Assembly: GCA_016789145.1 (NCBI GenBank)
Contig: JAEUQI010000020.1
Location: 1-43,229 of the forward strand
Direction: 5' to 3'
Origin: Blastocatellia bacterium
Lineage (GTDB): Bacteria > Acidobacteriota > Blastocatellia > Pyrinomonadales > Pyrinomonadaceae
Length of the DNA stretch: 43,229 nucleotides
The notes beneath the pieces are model-generated. The model did no database searches. It saw only the letters and a program-made list of their open reading frames with translations, and was not told the DNA's origin. Made by a program: the position numbers and the translations under genes. Shown here piece by piece: positions 7,330 through 15,558 of this stretch (positions are counted from its first letter, which is position 1; each line of letters opens with the position of its first letter).

Positions 7330-8727
7330 TTATTTGGCTGCGTCGAGGATCGCCTGAGCGGCCTGTTCGATCACGGCGGAGATGATGTCGTCGCCGTTGG
7401 ACTTGGCTTTGGCTTTGAATTGTTTTGCCAAGGTCGAGCCGCCGCCGATTGCGTTCATGGCTAGGTCGAGGGTGATCTCGTCTTTTGCTTTTACGTTGCC
7501 GGCGAGCGACGTGGCTGACATGGCTGAACTGACGGCGACGTTGCCGACGGTTGAGCCTGTGTAGCCGATGCCGGTTTGCGAGACGACGGAGCCAAGCACC
7601 TTGCCAAAGCCGCCGAAACCGCCGCCGCCTTTTTTGTGCGAGGCGGTGATCGTTAGGATCTGATTGCAGTCTTTCTGTTTTGCCTCGTCGAGCTGAGCTG
7701 ATGCGAGCTTGGCTTCGAGCGGGACGATCTCGATCTTTGTGCCTTTCAAGTAAGTGCCGAGCGTGTTCTGAACCGCGGCGGCCAGATCAGCAGCCGAGAT
7801 GCTCTCGCCGACAGCCCCTGTTTTGACATTTAGGCCGATGCGGACGGTTCCGGGCTGTTTTGCACCGACGGTTTTTGGCGTTTCGATGTTCATTAGAGCG
7901 GCGTTAGTGATCGACGAATTGGTCGCCGTCGGGGCCGAGTAAGACGAATTCGACGTCGATTGACTGCTGTATGCCGAGGCATATAGCTGCGACGCATCTT
8001 TTACTTCGCGATAGTCTGCAGGAATTTCGAACAGGGAAGCGTCGAGCGTGGCTTTCGATAGTTCGACGACCTCTTGGATCATCGACATCGATTCTTTGCC
8101 GTTTTCGTCGAACATCGTCATTTTTTGATAAAGCGGATAGCCGGTCTTGCCGGTGCCTATCGTCTTCGGGACGACCTTATCGCGGCAACCGCCGTTTTTG
8201 GCGTCGTAGTTTTGCGTGTATGTGCGGTTTTGTGTGCAAGCCAGGCCGAATTCGGCGTCGATCACCCACATGTCCATCTCCATTTTCGATTTCGTCGGAT
8301 TGCACGAATCAGGTGATGATGTCGTCTCGATCGTCTGAATTATGTGCCGAGCCGTGTAACCGAACATCTGCTTACGTTCGCCGGTGTCGCGGATCGTGGT
8401 GGTGATATACATCGTGCCACCGGCTCGTACGACGCCGTTTGCCGAGGTCGGCGTTCCGGTATTCGTGCCGCTTCCGTCGTCGTAGTAAGAGATCGTGTAG
8501 GTCTTTGTCGTCGGTGCGAGCTGTAGGTCGCGGCCGAGGTCGCATTGTGTGATCGAAACGAGTTGTCCGCCCGGCATTTCCGTACGTTGGCGTTTGCCCT
8601 TGATATAGGTCGTGTTCTCCATCGACTGTCCGCCGACGGTCTGCTTGGTCTTGATCTTGGCGTCAGCCAAAGCTGTGCCTGAGATCGTAAGTATCGATAT
8701 GATCGCTGCTAATAGTGCGTTTTTCAT
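7330..8727 (-). CDS. Secreted protein of unknown function, outer-membrane/periplasmic type
   Basis: The product has 465 residues from ATG 8727, which has TAGGAGAG 6-12 nt upstream; an in-frame start at 8766 lacks this. Residues 1-21 are a signal peptide (MKNALLAAIISILTISGTALA). The N-terminal half (about 25-250, with QTVGGQSMENTTYIKGKRQR and long beta-rich runs) resembles LolA/DUF4412-like domains in layout. The C-terminal half has a Gly-rich segment (KKGGGGFGGFGKV) between an alpha/beta part with a conserved-looking KDCNQILTIT and an Ala-rich helical end. No catalytic motif is seen. Its upstream region shares a 41-bp block with the VOC gene at 9493. Confidence 0.7.
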   Translation of the reverse strand: MKNALLAAIISILTISGTALADAKIKTKQTVGGQSMENTTYIKGKRQRTEMPGGQLVSITQCDLGRDLQLAPTTKTYTISYYDDGSGTNTGTPTSANGVVRAGGTMYITTTIRDTGERKQMFGYTARHIIQTIETTSSPDSCNPTKSKMEMDMWVIDAEFGLACTQNRTYTQNYDAKNGGCRDKVVPKTIGTGKTGYPLYQKMTMFDENGKESMSMIQEVVELSKATLDASLFEIPADYREVKDASQLYASAYSSQSTSNSSYSAPTATNSSITNAALMNIETPKTVGAKQPGTVRIGLNVKTGAVGESISAADLAAAVQNTLGTYLKGTKIEIVPLEAKLASAQLDEAKQKDCNQILTITASHKKGGGGFGGFGKVLGSVVSQTGIGYTGSTVGNVAVSSAMSATSLAGNVKAKDEITLDLAMNAIGGGSTLAKQFKAKAKSNGDDIISAVIEQAAQAILDAAK

Positions 8728-8775
8728 GAATTCTCTCCTAATGAACCGAAAAATTATCGGCAGCACGAACCGCCG

Positions 8776-8820
8776 TCATTTGTAAGGCGAAGAGAATGTG
8801 AGAAAAGTATCAGGTGATAC
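8776..8820 (-). promoter_or_regulatory. Shared upstream block, copy 1
   Basis: On the plus strand this reads TCAT, then AGGCGAA (8785-8791), 7 nt, then TGAGAAAAGTATCAGGTG (8799-8816). The same pieces occur in the same order upstream of the VOC gene (9534-9575) with identical 7-nt spacing. The block lies 49-89 bp upstream of the start at 8727 in the transcribed direction. Here the core extends to a perfect palindrome GTATCAGGTGATAC (8807-8820). Likely a common promoter or operator. Confidence 0.55.
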
Positions 8821-8941
8821 TGAGAACTGAAAATTTAGAACTGAGAATCGAAGAGCCGGAGCGAGAATGGTCTCGGCTCCGGCTGTGATAGGAATGGTCT
8901 CGACAGGATGTGTGAAGTGCGTGCTGTATGATGTTGCGGAT

Positions 8942-9493
8942 TTATCCAACCAAGCCGGCGTAGTTGTCGGCGTACTTTGGCGGCAGAGGCATTTCCAGGA
9001 ATGCGGCCCAGTTCGCAGCTGTCACTGTCTCCTGATACTCCTTCGTCATTTCAGGCGTATTTACCTCGACCAGGAAACGGTTCTCGATCCAGAGTTCGAT
9101 CAATTGGAACAACCCGCGTCCGCGGTTTGCCTTTAGACATCGCCAGCCTTCGCGTTTTGCGATCGCCTTGATCGATTCTTCGTCGAGCGGCGAATTGATA
9201 TTCAGATGAACCGAGCCGAACAGCGAAGGCTCATTGCCTGGGACAAATACAGCCTCGTTCTCGTCCGTAATGGTCTCGCGAGTGAAAGTTTCTTCGTCCG
9301 GCAAGCCTTCGCCGGGAATGAGATGGACATCAGACGGAACGACCTCGACGAGCGTTCCGCGATCGTCATCGGCGAATGCGACGTAGCCGCCCGGGCTTGG
9401 CGGAAACGGCATGGCGACGCCGCCGAATAGTTCGGCTAGAATGTTTGCGACCTTTTCCGGGTTTCCGGCAGGAAGTGAAATATGATTGATCAT
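8942..9493 (-). CDS. VOC (glyoxalase/bleomycin-resistance fold) family protein
   Basis: The 183-residue protein opens MINHISLPAGNPEKVANIL, the usual first strand and helix of the vicinal-oxygen-chelate fold, followed by GGYVAFADDDRGTLVEVVP and a second module around SVHLNINSPLDEESIKAIAK. VOC proteins bind a metal and small ligands; here His4 and Glu residues such as that in LVEVVP are candidate ligands, but the substrate cannot be inferred. ATG 9493 has TAGGAGA upstream with a 7-nt spacer. A shared 41-bp block lies upstream (9534-9575). An imperfect hairpin at 8853-8884 follows the gene but lacks a U-tract. Confidence 0.72.
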   Translation of the reverse strand: MINHISLPAGNPEKVANILAELFGGVAMPFPPSPGGYVAFADDDRGTLVEVVPSDVHLIPGEGLPDEETFTRETITDENEAVFVPGNEPSLFGSVHLNINSPLDEESIKAIAKREGWRCLKANRGRGLFQLIELWIENRFLVEVNTPEMTKEYQETVTAANWAAFLEMPLPPKYADNYAGLVG

Positions 9494-9533
9494 TGCAGTT
9501 TCTCCTAAGTATAAATTCGGGGCAAATTGCCCT

Positions 9534-9575
9534 TCATCTACATAGGCGAAACTGCAATGAGAAAAGTATCAGGTG
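9534..9575 (-). promoter_or_regulatory. Shared upstream block, copy 2
   Basis: The plus strand carries TCAT at 9534, AGGCGAA at 9544-9550 and the 18-mer TGAGAAAAGTATCAGGTG at 9558-9575, 41-82 bp upstream of the VOC start (9493). The 18-mer is identical to that at 8799-8816, and the distance to AGGCGAA is the same. The copy also ends 3 bp before the zinc-ribbon gene stop codon (9578). Confidence 0.55.
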
Positions 9576-9577
9576 GA

Positions 9578-9859
9578 CTAAAAATCAAAAAGATCGGACA
9601 TAAAGCTCTTCTTTTTCTTGTGCTTGTAATAGTCGTCGTCTCTTTTGTATGAGTCGCGATAGCGATCGTCGGTGCGATATTCTTCGCGGCGTGGCGGCTC
9701 GGGACGTGCCGGAGATGTCTCGGGGACTGAGCGTTCGATGATCTTGTCGAGTTCGCCTCGGTCTAACCACACGCCGCGACAGGTCGGGCAATAGTCGATC
9801 TCGATGCCTTGTCGCTCGGACATTACTAGATTCACGTTTCCACATGCGGGACAGTTCAT
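9578..9859 (-). CDS. Zinc-ribbon (zf-TFIIB-like) protein
   Basis: The 93-residue protein starts MNCPACGNVNLVM and continues EIDYCPTCRGVWLDRGELDKI. The two CxxC knuckles (Cys3/Cys6 and Cys24/Cys27 approximately) and the WLDRGELDKI segment are the hallmark of the zf-TFIIB family (COG3809). The rest is an Arg/Asp/Tyr/Lys-rich low-complexity linker ending in FMSDLFDF. The role is unknown. ATG 9859 has AAGGAG upstream. It follows the sigma-factor gene by 15 nt and is probably cotranscribed with it. Confidence 0.85.
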   Translation of the reverse strand: MNCPACGNVNLVMSERQGIEIDYCPTCRGVWLDRGELDKIIERSVPETSPARPEPPRREEYRTDDRYRDSYKRDDDYYKHKKKKSFMSDLFDF

Positions 9860-9874
9860 ATGTATTACTCCTTG

Positions 9875-10432
9875 TTATTTTGCTAGGCGGCCGTAAAGCC
9901 AGGCTTTTGTCATTTTCCAATGTCGCTTTACCGTGATGGTCGAGACGCCCATGACCTCGGCGGCTTCGTCGAATGTGAGGCCGCCGAAGTAGCGAAGTTC
10001 GACGAGTTTTGCTTTGGTAGGGTCCATTTTCTCGAGTTCAGTTAGGGCTTCGTCGAGTTCGATGAGCTCGGTTGATTGCTCGTCAGCTTTGTCGATCTCA
10101 TCGTTGAGAGTGAGAATGTGAAATTCGCCGCCGCGTTTCAGTGCATTATGCTGGCGGGCGTGATCGACGAGAATTCGCCGCATCTGATTTGCCGCGACGC
10201 CGATAAAATGGGCTTTGTTCTGCCACGAGACGCGCGTGATGTCGATCATCTTGAGGTATGCTTCGTTGACGAGAGCGGTCGGCTGGAGCGTGTGGTCGCT
10301 GCGTTCGCGGCGAAGGTAGCTGGCGGCGAGACGTTTCAGTTCGTCGTAAATTAGCGGCAGTAGATGATCGACGGCGTCGCGTTTGCCGTTCGAGAGTTCG
10401 ACCAATAATGCTGTGACCGAGTGAGTTTCCAC
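9875..10432 (-). CDS. RNA polymerase sigma factor, ECF type (TIGR02999-like)
   Basis: The 185-residue protein begins with GTG at 10432. Region 2 is visible as LLPLIYDELKRLAASYLRRE and LVNEAYLKMID; HFIGVAANQMRRILVDHARQ follows; region 4 is TKAKLVELRYFGGLTFDEAA then VMGVSTITVKRHWKMTKAWL, a helix-turn-helix. This organisation fits the TIGR02999 ECF group common in Acidobacteria and Planctomycetes. No anti-sigma factor is adjacent; in this group control often involves kinases or other partners, but nothing here shows that. The zinc-ribbon gene follows directly. Two genes downstream share an upstream block that could be its target, which is an inference. Confidence 0.9.
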   Translation of the reverse strand: METHSVTALLVELSNGKRDAVDHLLPLIYDELKRLAASYLRRERSDHTLQPTALVNEAYLKMIDITRVSWQNKAHFIGVAANQMRRILVDHARQHNALKRGGEFHILTLNDEIDKADEQSTELIELDEALTELEKMDPTKAKLVELRYFGGLTFDEAAEVMGVSTITVKRHWKMTKAWLYGRLAK

Positions 10433-10481
10433 GTTAGCTGTATTTTACGTGCGACCGTCCCGATATCATAATGTTTTCACG

Positions 10482-10781
10482 ATGGTTACTTACGAAGTCA
10501 CGCTAGATGTAGTTCCCGAACACGCCGGCCGTCTCGACGCCTACATGCTCGACAAACATATTGGCGAGGTCGTCGCGACCGGTTGTTTTAACGCCGCGAC
10601 GTATTTTCGCGATGGCCACCGACGCAAAACGGTGTACGAAGCGCCGGATCAAGTTTCACTCAATAGGTATCTCGATGAGTTTGCGGCAAAGCTGCGCGAC
10701 GATTTTGTTGAGCATTTCCCGTCGGGCGTCACGCCGAGCCGCGACGTCTGGACGGCCATTTGTCGATTCGAAGCTCCGTAA
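10482..10781 (+). CDS. DUF4286 family protein
   Basis: The 99-residue protein opens MVTYEVTLDVVPEHAGRLDAY and contains GCFNAATYFRDGHRRKTVYE followed by a helix (LNRYLDEFAAKLRDDF), a ferredoxin-like alpha/beta pattern typical of DUF4286. The chosen ATG at 10482 removes an 11-residue extension that would begin in the divergent promoter region. No catalytic residues are known for the family. It ends 19 nt before tsaD and may share a transcript with it. Confidence 0.72.
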   Translation: MVTYEVTLDVVPEHAGRLDAYMLDKHIGEVVATGCFNAATYFRDGHRRKTVYEAPDQVSLNRYLDEFAAKLRDDFVEHFPSGVTPSRDVWTAICRFEAP

Positions 10782-10800
10782 ATTCTGTTAATCTAGGTAG

Positions 10801-11877
10801 GTGCTGATACTCGGAATCGAAAGTTCGTGTGATGAGACTGCGGCGGCCGTTGTGCGTGATGGCCGCGAGATCTTATCGTCTGTAATTTCGTCGCAGATCG
10901 ACATTCATCGCAATTGGGGCGGCGTTGTGCCCGAGATCGCATCTAGTGAACACCTTCGTCAGATCGATCCGATCGTGAAAAAGGCAGTGGCTGATGCGCG
11001 GATCTCGATCAACGAGATCGATGCCATCGCGGTGACGCAAGGGCCAGGACTTGTCGGCTCACTGCTTGTCGGGGTTTGCTACGCGAAATCTCTCGCTTAC
11101 GTTCTCAGCAAGCCGCTGGTTGGCGTCAATCATATCGAAGGGCACGTTTATTCAGTCAATTTCGAGAATCCTGCGGTCGAGTTTCCAGCATTGGCTTTGA
11201 TCGTCTCAGGCGGCCACACGAACATTTTTCACATTCCGGAAGAAGGGAAGTACCGCGTCGTTTCAAGAACTCGTGACGATGCGGCCGGTGAGGCTTTTGA
11301 CAAGGTCGCGAAGATGCTCGGCCTTGGTTATCCGGGCGGGCCGATCATCGAGAAGATCGCGCAGCAAGGCGACGCAAAAAAGATCAATTTTCCGCAGGCA
11401 AAGATCTCTGATGGACGGCCTGACCTCAGTTTTAGTGGACTAAAGACGGCGGTCGCCAGATATTTGAGAGAGAATGAAATTGAGCCAATGCCGAACGCCG
11501 GCGAGCCTTCTCAGGAGATCTGCGACATCGCAGCCAGCTTTCAAGCTGCTGTCGTAAAAGCTCTGGTCGGCAGGATGGAGCGGCTTGCAGGTGAGCTCGA
11601 ACCCAGAACGCTGATCGTCGCGGGCGGAGTAGCGTGTAATCTTGCTCTTCGTGAGCGAGCCGAGGAACTTGGTCGCAAGGTTGGGATACCGACCTACTTT
11701 CCGTCGAAACATCTAGCCACTGACAACGCAGCGATGATCGCGGCCGCAGGACACGCTCATTTCGTCAATGGTGAAAGAGCCACACTATCAATGACCGCAG
11801 ACATAACATTGCGACTCCAAAACCTCGAAAACGAGGACGATCAATTGCGTGCAAAGCGAGTAAAGTATCGACTTTAA
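10801..11877 (+). CDS. tsaD: tRNA N6-adenosine threonylcarbamoyltransferase TsaD
   Basis: The 358-residue protein starts with GTG (LILGIESSCDETAAAVV). It transfers the threonylcarbamoyl group to A37 of ANN-decoding tRNAs together with TsaB and TsaE, in the cytoplasm. The metal-binding motif HIEGH is at residues 111-115; LALIVSGGHTNI and DDAAGEAFDKVAKMLGLGYP are the ATP-binding ASKHA signatures; TDNAAMIAAAG lies near the C-terminus. Length is slightly above the usual 335-345 because of a charged C-terminal tail. The gene is single and complete. tsaB and tsaE are not in the window. Confidence 0.96.
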   Translation: MLILGIESSCDETAAAVVRDGREILSSVISSQIDIHRNWGGVVPEIASSEHLRQIDPIVKKAVADARISINEIDAIAVTQGPGLVGSLLVGVCYAKSLAYVLSKPLVGVNHIEGHVYSVNFENPAVEFPALALIVSGGHTNIFHIPEEGKYRVVSRTRDDAAGEAFDKVAKMLGLGYPGGPIIEKIAQQGDAKKINFPQAKISDGRPDLSFSGLKTAVARYLRENEIEPMPNAGEPSQEICDIAASFQAAVVKALVGRMERLAGELEPRTLIVAGGVACNLALRERAEELGRKVGIPTYFPSKHLATDNAAMIAAAGHAHFVNGERATLSMTADITLRLQNLENEDDQLRAKRVKYRL

Positions 11878-12029
11878 ATGCCTTGCGCAAAGTCACTTCA
11901 AAACGCTACACTTTAGAAAGATTAAACCTGTTTCAACCCTCCGATCTCGATCTCCTTGAGATCATTCATTTGTGGTTTTTGTTCGGCAATCCAATGTTGA
12001 TAAGATTGTAGATTCGCAGAAGGTAAATT

Positions 12030-14009
12030 ATGAGAAGGAATACATTGTTGCTGGCCGTCGTGCTGGCTTTAGTCGCAAATGTTTCAACCGCGATAGCTCA
12101 AGTGTCGCCGGCGCCGCTCACGATCAGAGCAGTGCCGTATTTGACGGGATTTTCGCTGCCGGTTCACATCACTAGTTCGAAAGATGGAACGAAGCGCTTG
12201 TTCGTGGTGCAACAGAGAGGCCTGATCCGTGTGATCAATCGCACGACGCTTGGCGTTAGCGATTTTATCAATCTTTCTGATCGCGTGAGCACCTCGGGAA
12301 GTGAGCGTGGGCTATTGGGTCTCGCGTTTCATCCGCAGTTTGCGACGAACAGCTATTTCTTTGTAAATTACACCCGCAATTCTGACGGAGCGACGATCGT
12401 TTCGCGTTTCACGGCGATCAACGGAAATACGGTCGGCGATCCTACCAGCGAGGTCATCTTGTTGACGATCGCCCAACCGTTCTCAAACCATAACGGAGGA
12501 ATGATCGCGTTTGGCCCGGACGGCAATCTATATATCGGAATGGGTGATGGCGGATCAGCTAACGATCCGGGAAATCGTTCACAGAACATTAACGAGTCGC
12601 TTGGAAAGATGCTCCGAATAACACCGAGCACTGCCGCGGTACCGACGCCGCCGGGCTATACGATCCCTCCGACGAATCCTTATGCGGGAGCGACTCCGGG
12701 CGTTGATGAGATCTATGCGATCGGCCTGCGAAACCCATGGCGATTCTCATTCGATCGCGGCGGAACTAACCAGCTATGGCTCGGCGACGTAGGGCAAGAT
12801 GCCGTCGAAGAGGTTGACGTTATTACGCTCGGTGCTAACTACGGTTGGCGTGTTTACGAGGGTAATACCTGTACAGGCCTTGACCCGACAGCATGTGTGC
12901 CGGCGAATTACACAGCGCCGATCTATACATATGCGAATGCAGGCTCACGCTGTAGCGTGACGGGCGGCTATGTCTATCGCGGTATGCAGAACAACTTCGT
13001 AAATGGTTCATATATTTACGCTGATTATTGCACCGGTGAGATCTTTGTAAATGCTTCGAACTCCACGCCGCTGCTCGATACACCGCGGCTACTTTCTTCG
13101 TTCGGCGAAGATGATGAGGGAGAACTTTACATGACCGGCCTCACGAGCGGGACCGTTGATAAACTGGTTCGCGTTCGCTCGTCCAGCGATTTTGACGGCG
13201 ACCTTCGGTCAGAACTTTCGGTTTTCCGTCCGTCAACCGGTGTTTGGTATTCGTACAATGTCCAAGCCGGTGCAGTCAAGATCCAACAGTTCGGACTGAA
13301 CGGCGATACGCCCGTTGCTAAAGATTATGATGGCGACAATATCACCGATGTCGCGGTGTTCCGGCCATCTACGAACGTTTGGTACACCTACAGAAGTAGT
13401 GATTCGACGGTGAGTGTGATCCCATTTGGTTCGGCGGGCGACGTAGTTGCCCCAGGCGACTACGATGGCGATGCTCGTGCGGACCAGGCTATTTTCCGGC
13501 CATCGACCGGTACTTGGTGGATCCGTCGCTCGACTAATCCCAACAGTTTTCTAGCTGTTCCGTTTGGTTTGAACGGCGACATTCCGGCGGCGGGCGATTA
13601 CGATGGTGACGGTTTGTTCGATATTTCGGTATTTCGCCCGTCAAATGGCGTTTGGTACCGTTTGAACAGCATCAACAACTCGTTCGTAGCTGTCGCATTT
13701 GGCTTGAACGGCGATATTCCGACGCAAGGTGACTTTGACGGCGACGGACGCAACGATCAGGCGGTATTCCGGCCATCGACCGGAATTTGGTATATGAATC
13801 GTTCGACATCAGGCTTCCTGGCTCAGCAATTTGGGCTCAATGGAGATATTCCAGCCGTCGGCGACTACGATGGAGACAGCCGTGATGACGTTGCGGTGTT
13901 TCGACCTTCAAATGGCGTTTGGTATCTGAGCAGAAGCACGGCGGGCATCTTTATCGCACCATTTGGCTTAACCGGAGATATCCCGACTCAGGTTAACGAC
14001 GTTCCGTAA
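12030..14009 (+). CDS. Secreted PQQ-type sugar dehydrogenase fused to FG-GAP repeats
   Basis: The 659-residue protein starts with a signal peptide (MRRNTLLLAVVLALVANVST then AIAQ). Residues about 30-380 form a glucose/sorbosone dehydrogenase (GSDH) beta-propeller: GLLGLAFHPQF, NHNGGMIAFGPDGNLYIGMG, DEIYAIGLRNPWRFSFD, GDVGQDAVEEVDVI, GANYGWRVYEG, the regions that bind PQQ and Ca2+ in this family. From about 385 on there are six to seven 44-46-residue repeats with DYDGDNITDVAVFRPSTNVW-like cores, each with a D-x-D-G-D calcium loop. It probably oxidises an aldose or related sugar outside the cytoplasm. The repeats may form a second propeller. GAAGG precedes the ATG. The PQQ supply is not visible. 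Confidence 0.88.
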   Translation: MRRNTLLLAVVLALVANVSTAIAQVSPAPLTIRAVPYLTGFSLPVHITSSKDGTKRLFVVQQRGLIRVINRTTLGVSDFINLSDRVSTSGSERGLLGLAFHPQFATNSYFFVNYTRNSDGATIVSRFTAINGNTVGDPTSEVILLTIAQPFSNHNGGMIAFGPDGNLYIGMGDGGSANDPGNRSQNINESLGKMLRITPSTAAVPTPPGYTIPPTNPYAGATPGVDEIYAIGLRNPWRFSFDRGGTNQLWLGDVGQDAVEEVDVITLGANYGWRVYEGNTCTGLDPTACVPANYTAPIYTYANAGSRCSVTGGYVYRGMQNNFVNGSYIYADYCTGEIFVNASNSTPLLDTPRLLSSFGEDDEGELYMTGLTSGTVDKLVRVRSSSDFDGDLRSELSVFRPSTGVWYSYNVQAGAVKIQQFGLNGDTPVAKDYDGDNITDVAVFRPSTNVWYTYRSSDSTVSVIPFGSAGDVVAPGDYDGDARADQAIFRPSTGTWWIRRSTNPNSFLAVPFGLNGDIPAAGDYDGDGLFDISVFRPSNGVWYRLNSINNSFVAVAFGLNGDIPTQGDFDGDGRNDQAVFRPSTGIWYMNRSTSGFLAQQFGLNGDIPAVGDYDGDSRDDVAVFRPSNGVWYLSRSTAGIFIAPFGLTGDIPTQVNDVP

Positions 14010-14017
14010 TTCTCGGA

Positions 14018-14746
14018 TTATTTTAATACGGCGCGTGCCAACGTGAACACGATCACGTTGGCAGCGCCGCTTTTCATTAGCACGTTCGCACATGCGGATG
14101 CTGTCGAGCCCGACGTCAGGACGTCATCAATTAGCAGTACTGACTTACCATGGACCAACATTGGCCGCTCGACACTGAAAGCCTTTTCAACGGTCAATTC
14201 GCGGGCACGCCGATCCATGGACATTCGGTGTATCGGTGTGTGTTTCGTTCGAGTCAGGCTCAGCTCATCGATCCGAATATTCATATGTTTGCCGACGGTC
14301 TTGGCAATTACGGCCGCTTGGTTAAAGCCGCGCTCGATGAAGCGTTCCTTTGATAACGGGACCGGAATAATGACGTCGACGTTGCCGACCGCATTTCGTT
14401 GAAGCGTTTCGAAAGCAATTGCATTTAGAAACTTGGAGATGAACGGGGTTCGTTTGAGTTCAACTATCTCTGAGGCTAGAGCTTTTTCGTAGACCCCGAC
14501 GGCAAATGCTCGCTCGTAAAGATGCCCATCGCACTTATGACACGAGACATCCAGCGGACCACCGTACGCACCGAGCAATGCTCCGCAGCGGCGGCAGAGT
14601 ATCTCGTGACCGGTGAACAAACATGTCTCGTCCCAGCATTTGCGGCACGAAACACCGACGGCGGACTCGTTCGACGGCCCGCCGCATGTGTTACATTCTT
14701 GGGGAAAAATTATGGAGGAGATCGGATCGATGATCCTTTCGAACAT
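14018..14746 (-). CDS. comF: ComF family phosphoribosyltransferase-like protein
   Basis: The 242-residue protein carries N-terminal zinc-binding cysteines (CNTCGG, CRKCWDE, CRRCG, CHKCDG) and a C-terminal type I PRTase domain with the PRPP loop VLLIDDVLTSGST and the conserved IIPVPLSKERFIERGFNQA. ComF proteins take part in DNA uptake or its downstream handling in competent bacteria; the biochemical activity is not settled. It is the last gene of the obg-nadD-rsfS-rlmH-dksA run, 15 nt after the DksA-like gene, and converges on the GSDH gene. Confidence 0.9.
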   Translation of the reverse strand: MFERIIDPISSIIFPQECNTCGGPSNESAVGVSCRKCWDETCLFTGHEILCRRCGALLGAYGGPLDVSCHKCDGHLYERAFAVGVYEKALASEIVELKRTPFISKFLNAIAFETLQRNAVGNVDVIIPVPLSKERFIERGFNQAAVIAKTVGKHMNIRIDELSLTRTKHTPIHRMSMDRRARELTVEKAFSVERPMLVHGKSVLLIDDVLTSGSTASACANVLMKSGAANVIVFTLARAVLK

Positions 14747-14761
14747 AAGGGAGAGATCGGT

Positions 14762-15115
14762 CTATTCTTCGTCAAGCAATCCCTGCTCTTGCAGTGCTTG
14801 GCAATCCAAGCAATATCGAGCCCAAGGGATCGCCGCGAGACGCTTCGGATTGATGTCGTTCTCGCAATTTTGGCAAGTGCCGTATTCATCGTCTTCGATG
14901 CGGCGAAGTGCCTCGTCGATCAAGGTAAGCTGCTTGCTTTCGTTTTCCGAAACAGCGAGCATTACATTTTTCGAATAGTTCCGGACGGCCAGATCGACGG
15001 GATCGGGCGTTTCGGAATCGTCGATCGACAGGTCATTACCATTCAATTTGTCGATCAGCAGCTCGCGCTCGGCGATCAGTTTCTGCTTAATTTCCTTTAG
15101 ATTCAATTTACTCAT
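14762..15115 (-). CDS. TraR/DksA family zinc-finger protein
   Basis: The 117-residue protein has a long N-terminal helical part (LIAERELLIDKLNG ... LIDEALRRIEDDEYG) and a C-terminal four-cysteine zinc finger, CQNCENDINPKRLAAIPWAR then YCLDCQ. This is the DksA/TraR layout; DksA proteins bind the RNA polymerase secondary channel and modulate initiation with ppGpp. The coiled-coil tip residues DPVD (here TPDPVDLAVRN) fit the D-x-x-D pattern, as in DksA. The start overlaps the rlmH stop by 4 bp. Confidence 0.88.
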   Translation of the reverse strand: MSKLNLKEIKQKLIAERELLIDKLNGNDLSIDDSETPDPVDLAVRNYSKNVMLAVSENESKQLTLIDEALRRIEDDEYGTCQNCENDINPKRLAAIPWARYCLDCQALQEQGLLDEE

Positions 15116-15555
15116 TTCTGATACGGAAAACCTTTAATGATGGTGTGTGCTCTATAAAGTTGCTCCAGCAAGATTACGCGTGCCATCTCATGCGTAAATG
15201 TTAGAAACGACAAGGATATCCTATCGGTTGCCATCTTCGCAACCTGCGGCGACACGCCGTCGGCTCCGCCGATGATGAACGTCGTCTCCTTACGGCCTGC
15301 GATCTGCCATCGTTCGATCTCGCCCGAAAGCTCATGCGACGAAAGGCTGCGACCCTCGACATCGAGCAGGCAGACAGTCGAGGTTGGATTCAAATGCTGA
15401 ACGATGCGTTGCCCTTCGGCTTCTTTACCGCCGCCATCTTTGACCTCAATGATCTCTGTTTTGGCAAAATGAGAAAGACGCTGCAAATAATCTTCTTGCA
15501 GCGCCAGATAGTGTTTATTTCGGGTCTTGCCGACCCACAAAACTCGGATCTTCAT
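15112..15555 (-). CDS. rlmH: 23S rRNA (pseudouridine-1915-N3)-methyltransferase RlmH
   Basis: The 147-residue SPOUT-type enzyme methylates pseudouridine 1915 of 23S rRNA using S-adenosylmethionine. The sequence shows CLLDVEGRSLSSHELSGEIE, the knot glycines in FIIGGADGVSPQV, the strand SLSFLTFTHEMARVILLEQL and the signature C-terminus YRAHTIIKGFPYQK. Length is typical (E. coli 155). It begins 3 nt after the rsfS stop and overlaps the next gene, so it is part of the ribosome-related operon. Confidence 0.95.
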   Translation of the reverse strand: MKIRVLWVGKTRNKHYLALQEDYLQRLSHFAKTEIIEVKDGGGKEAEGQRIVQHLNPTSTVCLLDVEGRSLSSHELSGEIERWQIAGRKETTFIIGGADGVSPQVAKMATDRISLSFLTFTHEMARVILLEQLYRAHTIIKGFPYQK

Positions 15556-15558
15556 CGG

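Noticed and set aside
7197-7385. Short frame across the terminator
   Set aside because: It runs through the terminator hairpin and into the end of the opposite-strand gene.
8853-8884. Hairpin AGCCGGAGC/GCTCCGGCT as a terminator after the VOC gene
   Set aside because: No U-tract follows on the minus strand; it may be another palindromic repeat.
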